Positions 13,278 through 13,308 of a DNA stretch of 13,308 bases are shown piece after piece (the first letter of the stretch is position 1; the number at the start of each line of letters is the position of its first letter). Source of the DNA: an uncultured Ruminococcus sp. (lineage in GTDB: Bacteria; Bacillota; Clostridia; Oscillospirales; Ruminococcaceae); assembly GCA_900540005.1 (NCBI GenBank), contig UQEM01000059.1:1-13308 (forward strand), written 5' to 3'. The notes under the pieces were generated by a model. That model worked only from the letters and a program-made list of their open reading frames with translations, did no database searches and had not been told where the DNA came from. A program made the position numbers and the translations under genes.

Positions 13278-13308
13278 CTGTCTCTTATACACATCTGACG
13301 CTGCCGAC
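13278..13308 (+). other. Sequencing adapter (Nextera read-1 side), not genomic
   Basis: CTGTCTCTTATACACATCT (13278-13296) is the reverse complement of the Tn5 mosaic end, and GACGCTGCCGAC continues into the Nextera read-1 adapter. Genomic sequence ends at 13277. Confidence 0.98.

Noticed and set aside
1..13308. tRNA or rRNA genes
   Set aside because: No cloverleaf-like or rRNA-like sequence was recognised by eye on either strand; a tRNAscan or Infernal run would be decisive.

Overview
The sequence is one contig, 13,308 bases long, whose two ends are Illumina Nextera (Tn5 tagmentation) adapter: bases 1-51 and 13278-13308. Only about 52-13277 is genomic. The genomic part looks like DNA from a gut Firmicute of the class Clostridia. 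Bases 52-1260 are GC-rich, with codon use like Faecalibacterium or another Oscillospiraceae member. The rest is an AT-richer mosaic of accessory genes and pieces of integrative elements. The taxonomic assignment is inferred from composition and gene types only.

Layout. (1) 65-1250, plus strand: a CYTH-domain protein and a rhomboid protease, closed by a strong bidirectional terminator. (2) 1293-6187, mostly minus strand: a peptidase-E-like S51 hydrolase; a 305-bp intergenic stretch with inverted and direct repeats like a tyrosine-recombinase site; a NERD-domain protein with zinc-ribbon and coiled coil; an internally deleted AAA-ATPase-like pseudogene; an overlapping two-gene operon (DUF4869-like protein plus a P-loop ATPase with a possible Toprim-like half); and a cyclase-family hydrolase. 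(3) 6254-7501: the C-terminal part of an AlbA_2/HATPase regulator, cut at its 5' end by (4) 7468-9138, a large serine recombinase gene that itself lacks its catalytic-serine end. (5) 9239-13277: a module resembling Tn916/Tn1549-type conjugative elements. It has a small Cys-rich protein, a RepA/DUF6017-like replication protein and an XRE regulator (these two truncated tail to tail against each other), then a cargo cassette, then the sigma-like factor and start of the helix-turn-helix gene that correspond to orf7/orf8 of Tn916.

The most interesting system is the cargo cassette at 10783-12345. An extended -10 promoter drives an 8-codon leader peptide (MLHSMRIR), followed by a series of mutually exclusive hairpins and terminators. 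Behind them lie a Cys-rich KTR protein and a Cfr/RlmN-family radical-SAM 23S rRNA methyltransferase with its full set of catalytic cysteines. The leader peptide ends in Met-Arg-Ile-Arg. This resembles the Met-Arg-Leu-Arg endings of leader peptides that stall ribosomes in the presence of macrolides (ErmDL, MefAL). The arrangement suggests an antibiotic-inducible ribosome-modification gene carried on a mobile element.

Second in interest is the DUF4869/ATPase operon. It is transcribed from a promoter that is an almost exact 70-bp copy of the one in front of the neighbouring AAA-ATPase pseudogene. At least four junctions (about 7500, 9138, 10385 and the two AAA scars) show that the region has been repeatedly rearranged. 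Because the contig carries untrimmed adapters, assembly chimerism has to be kept in mind for each of them.
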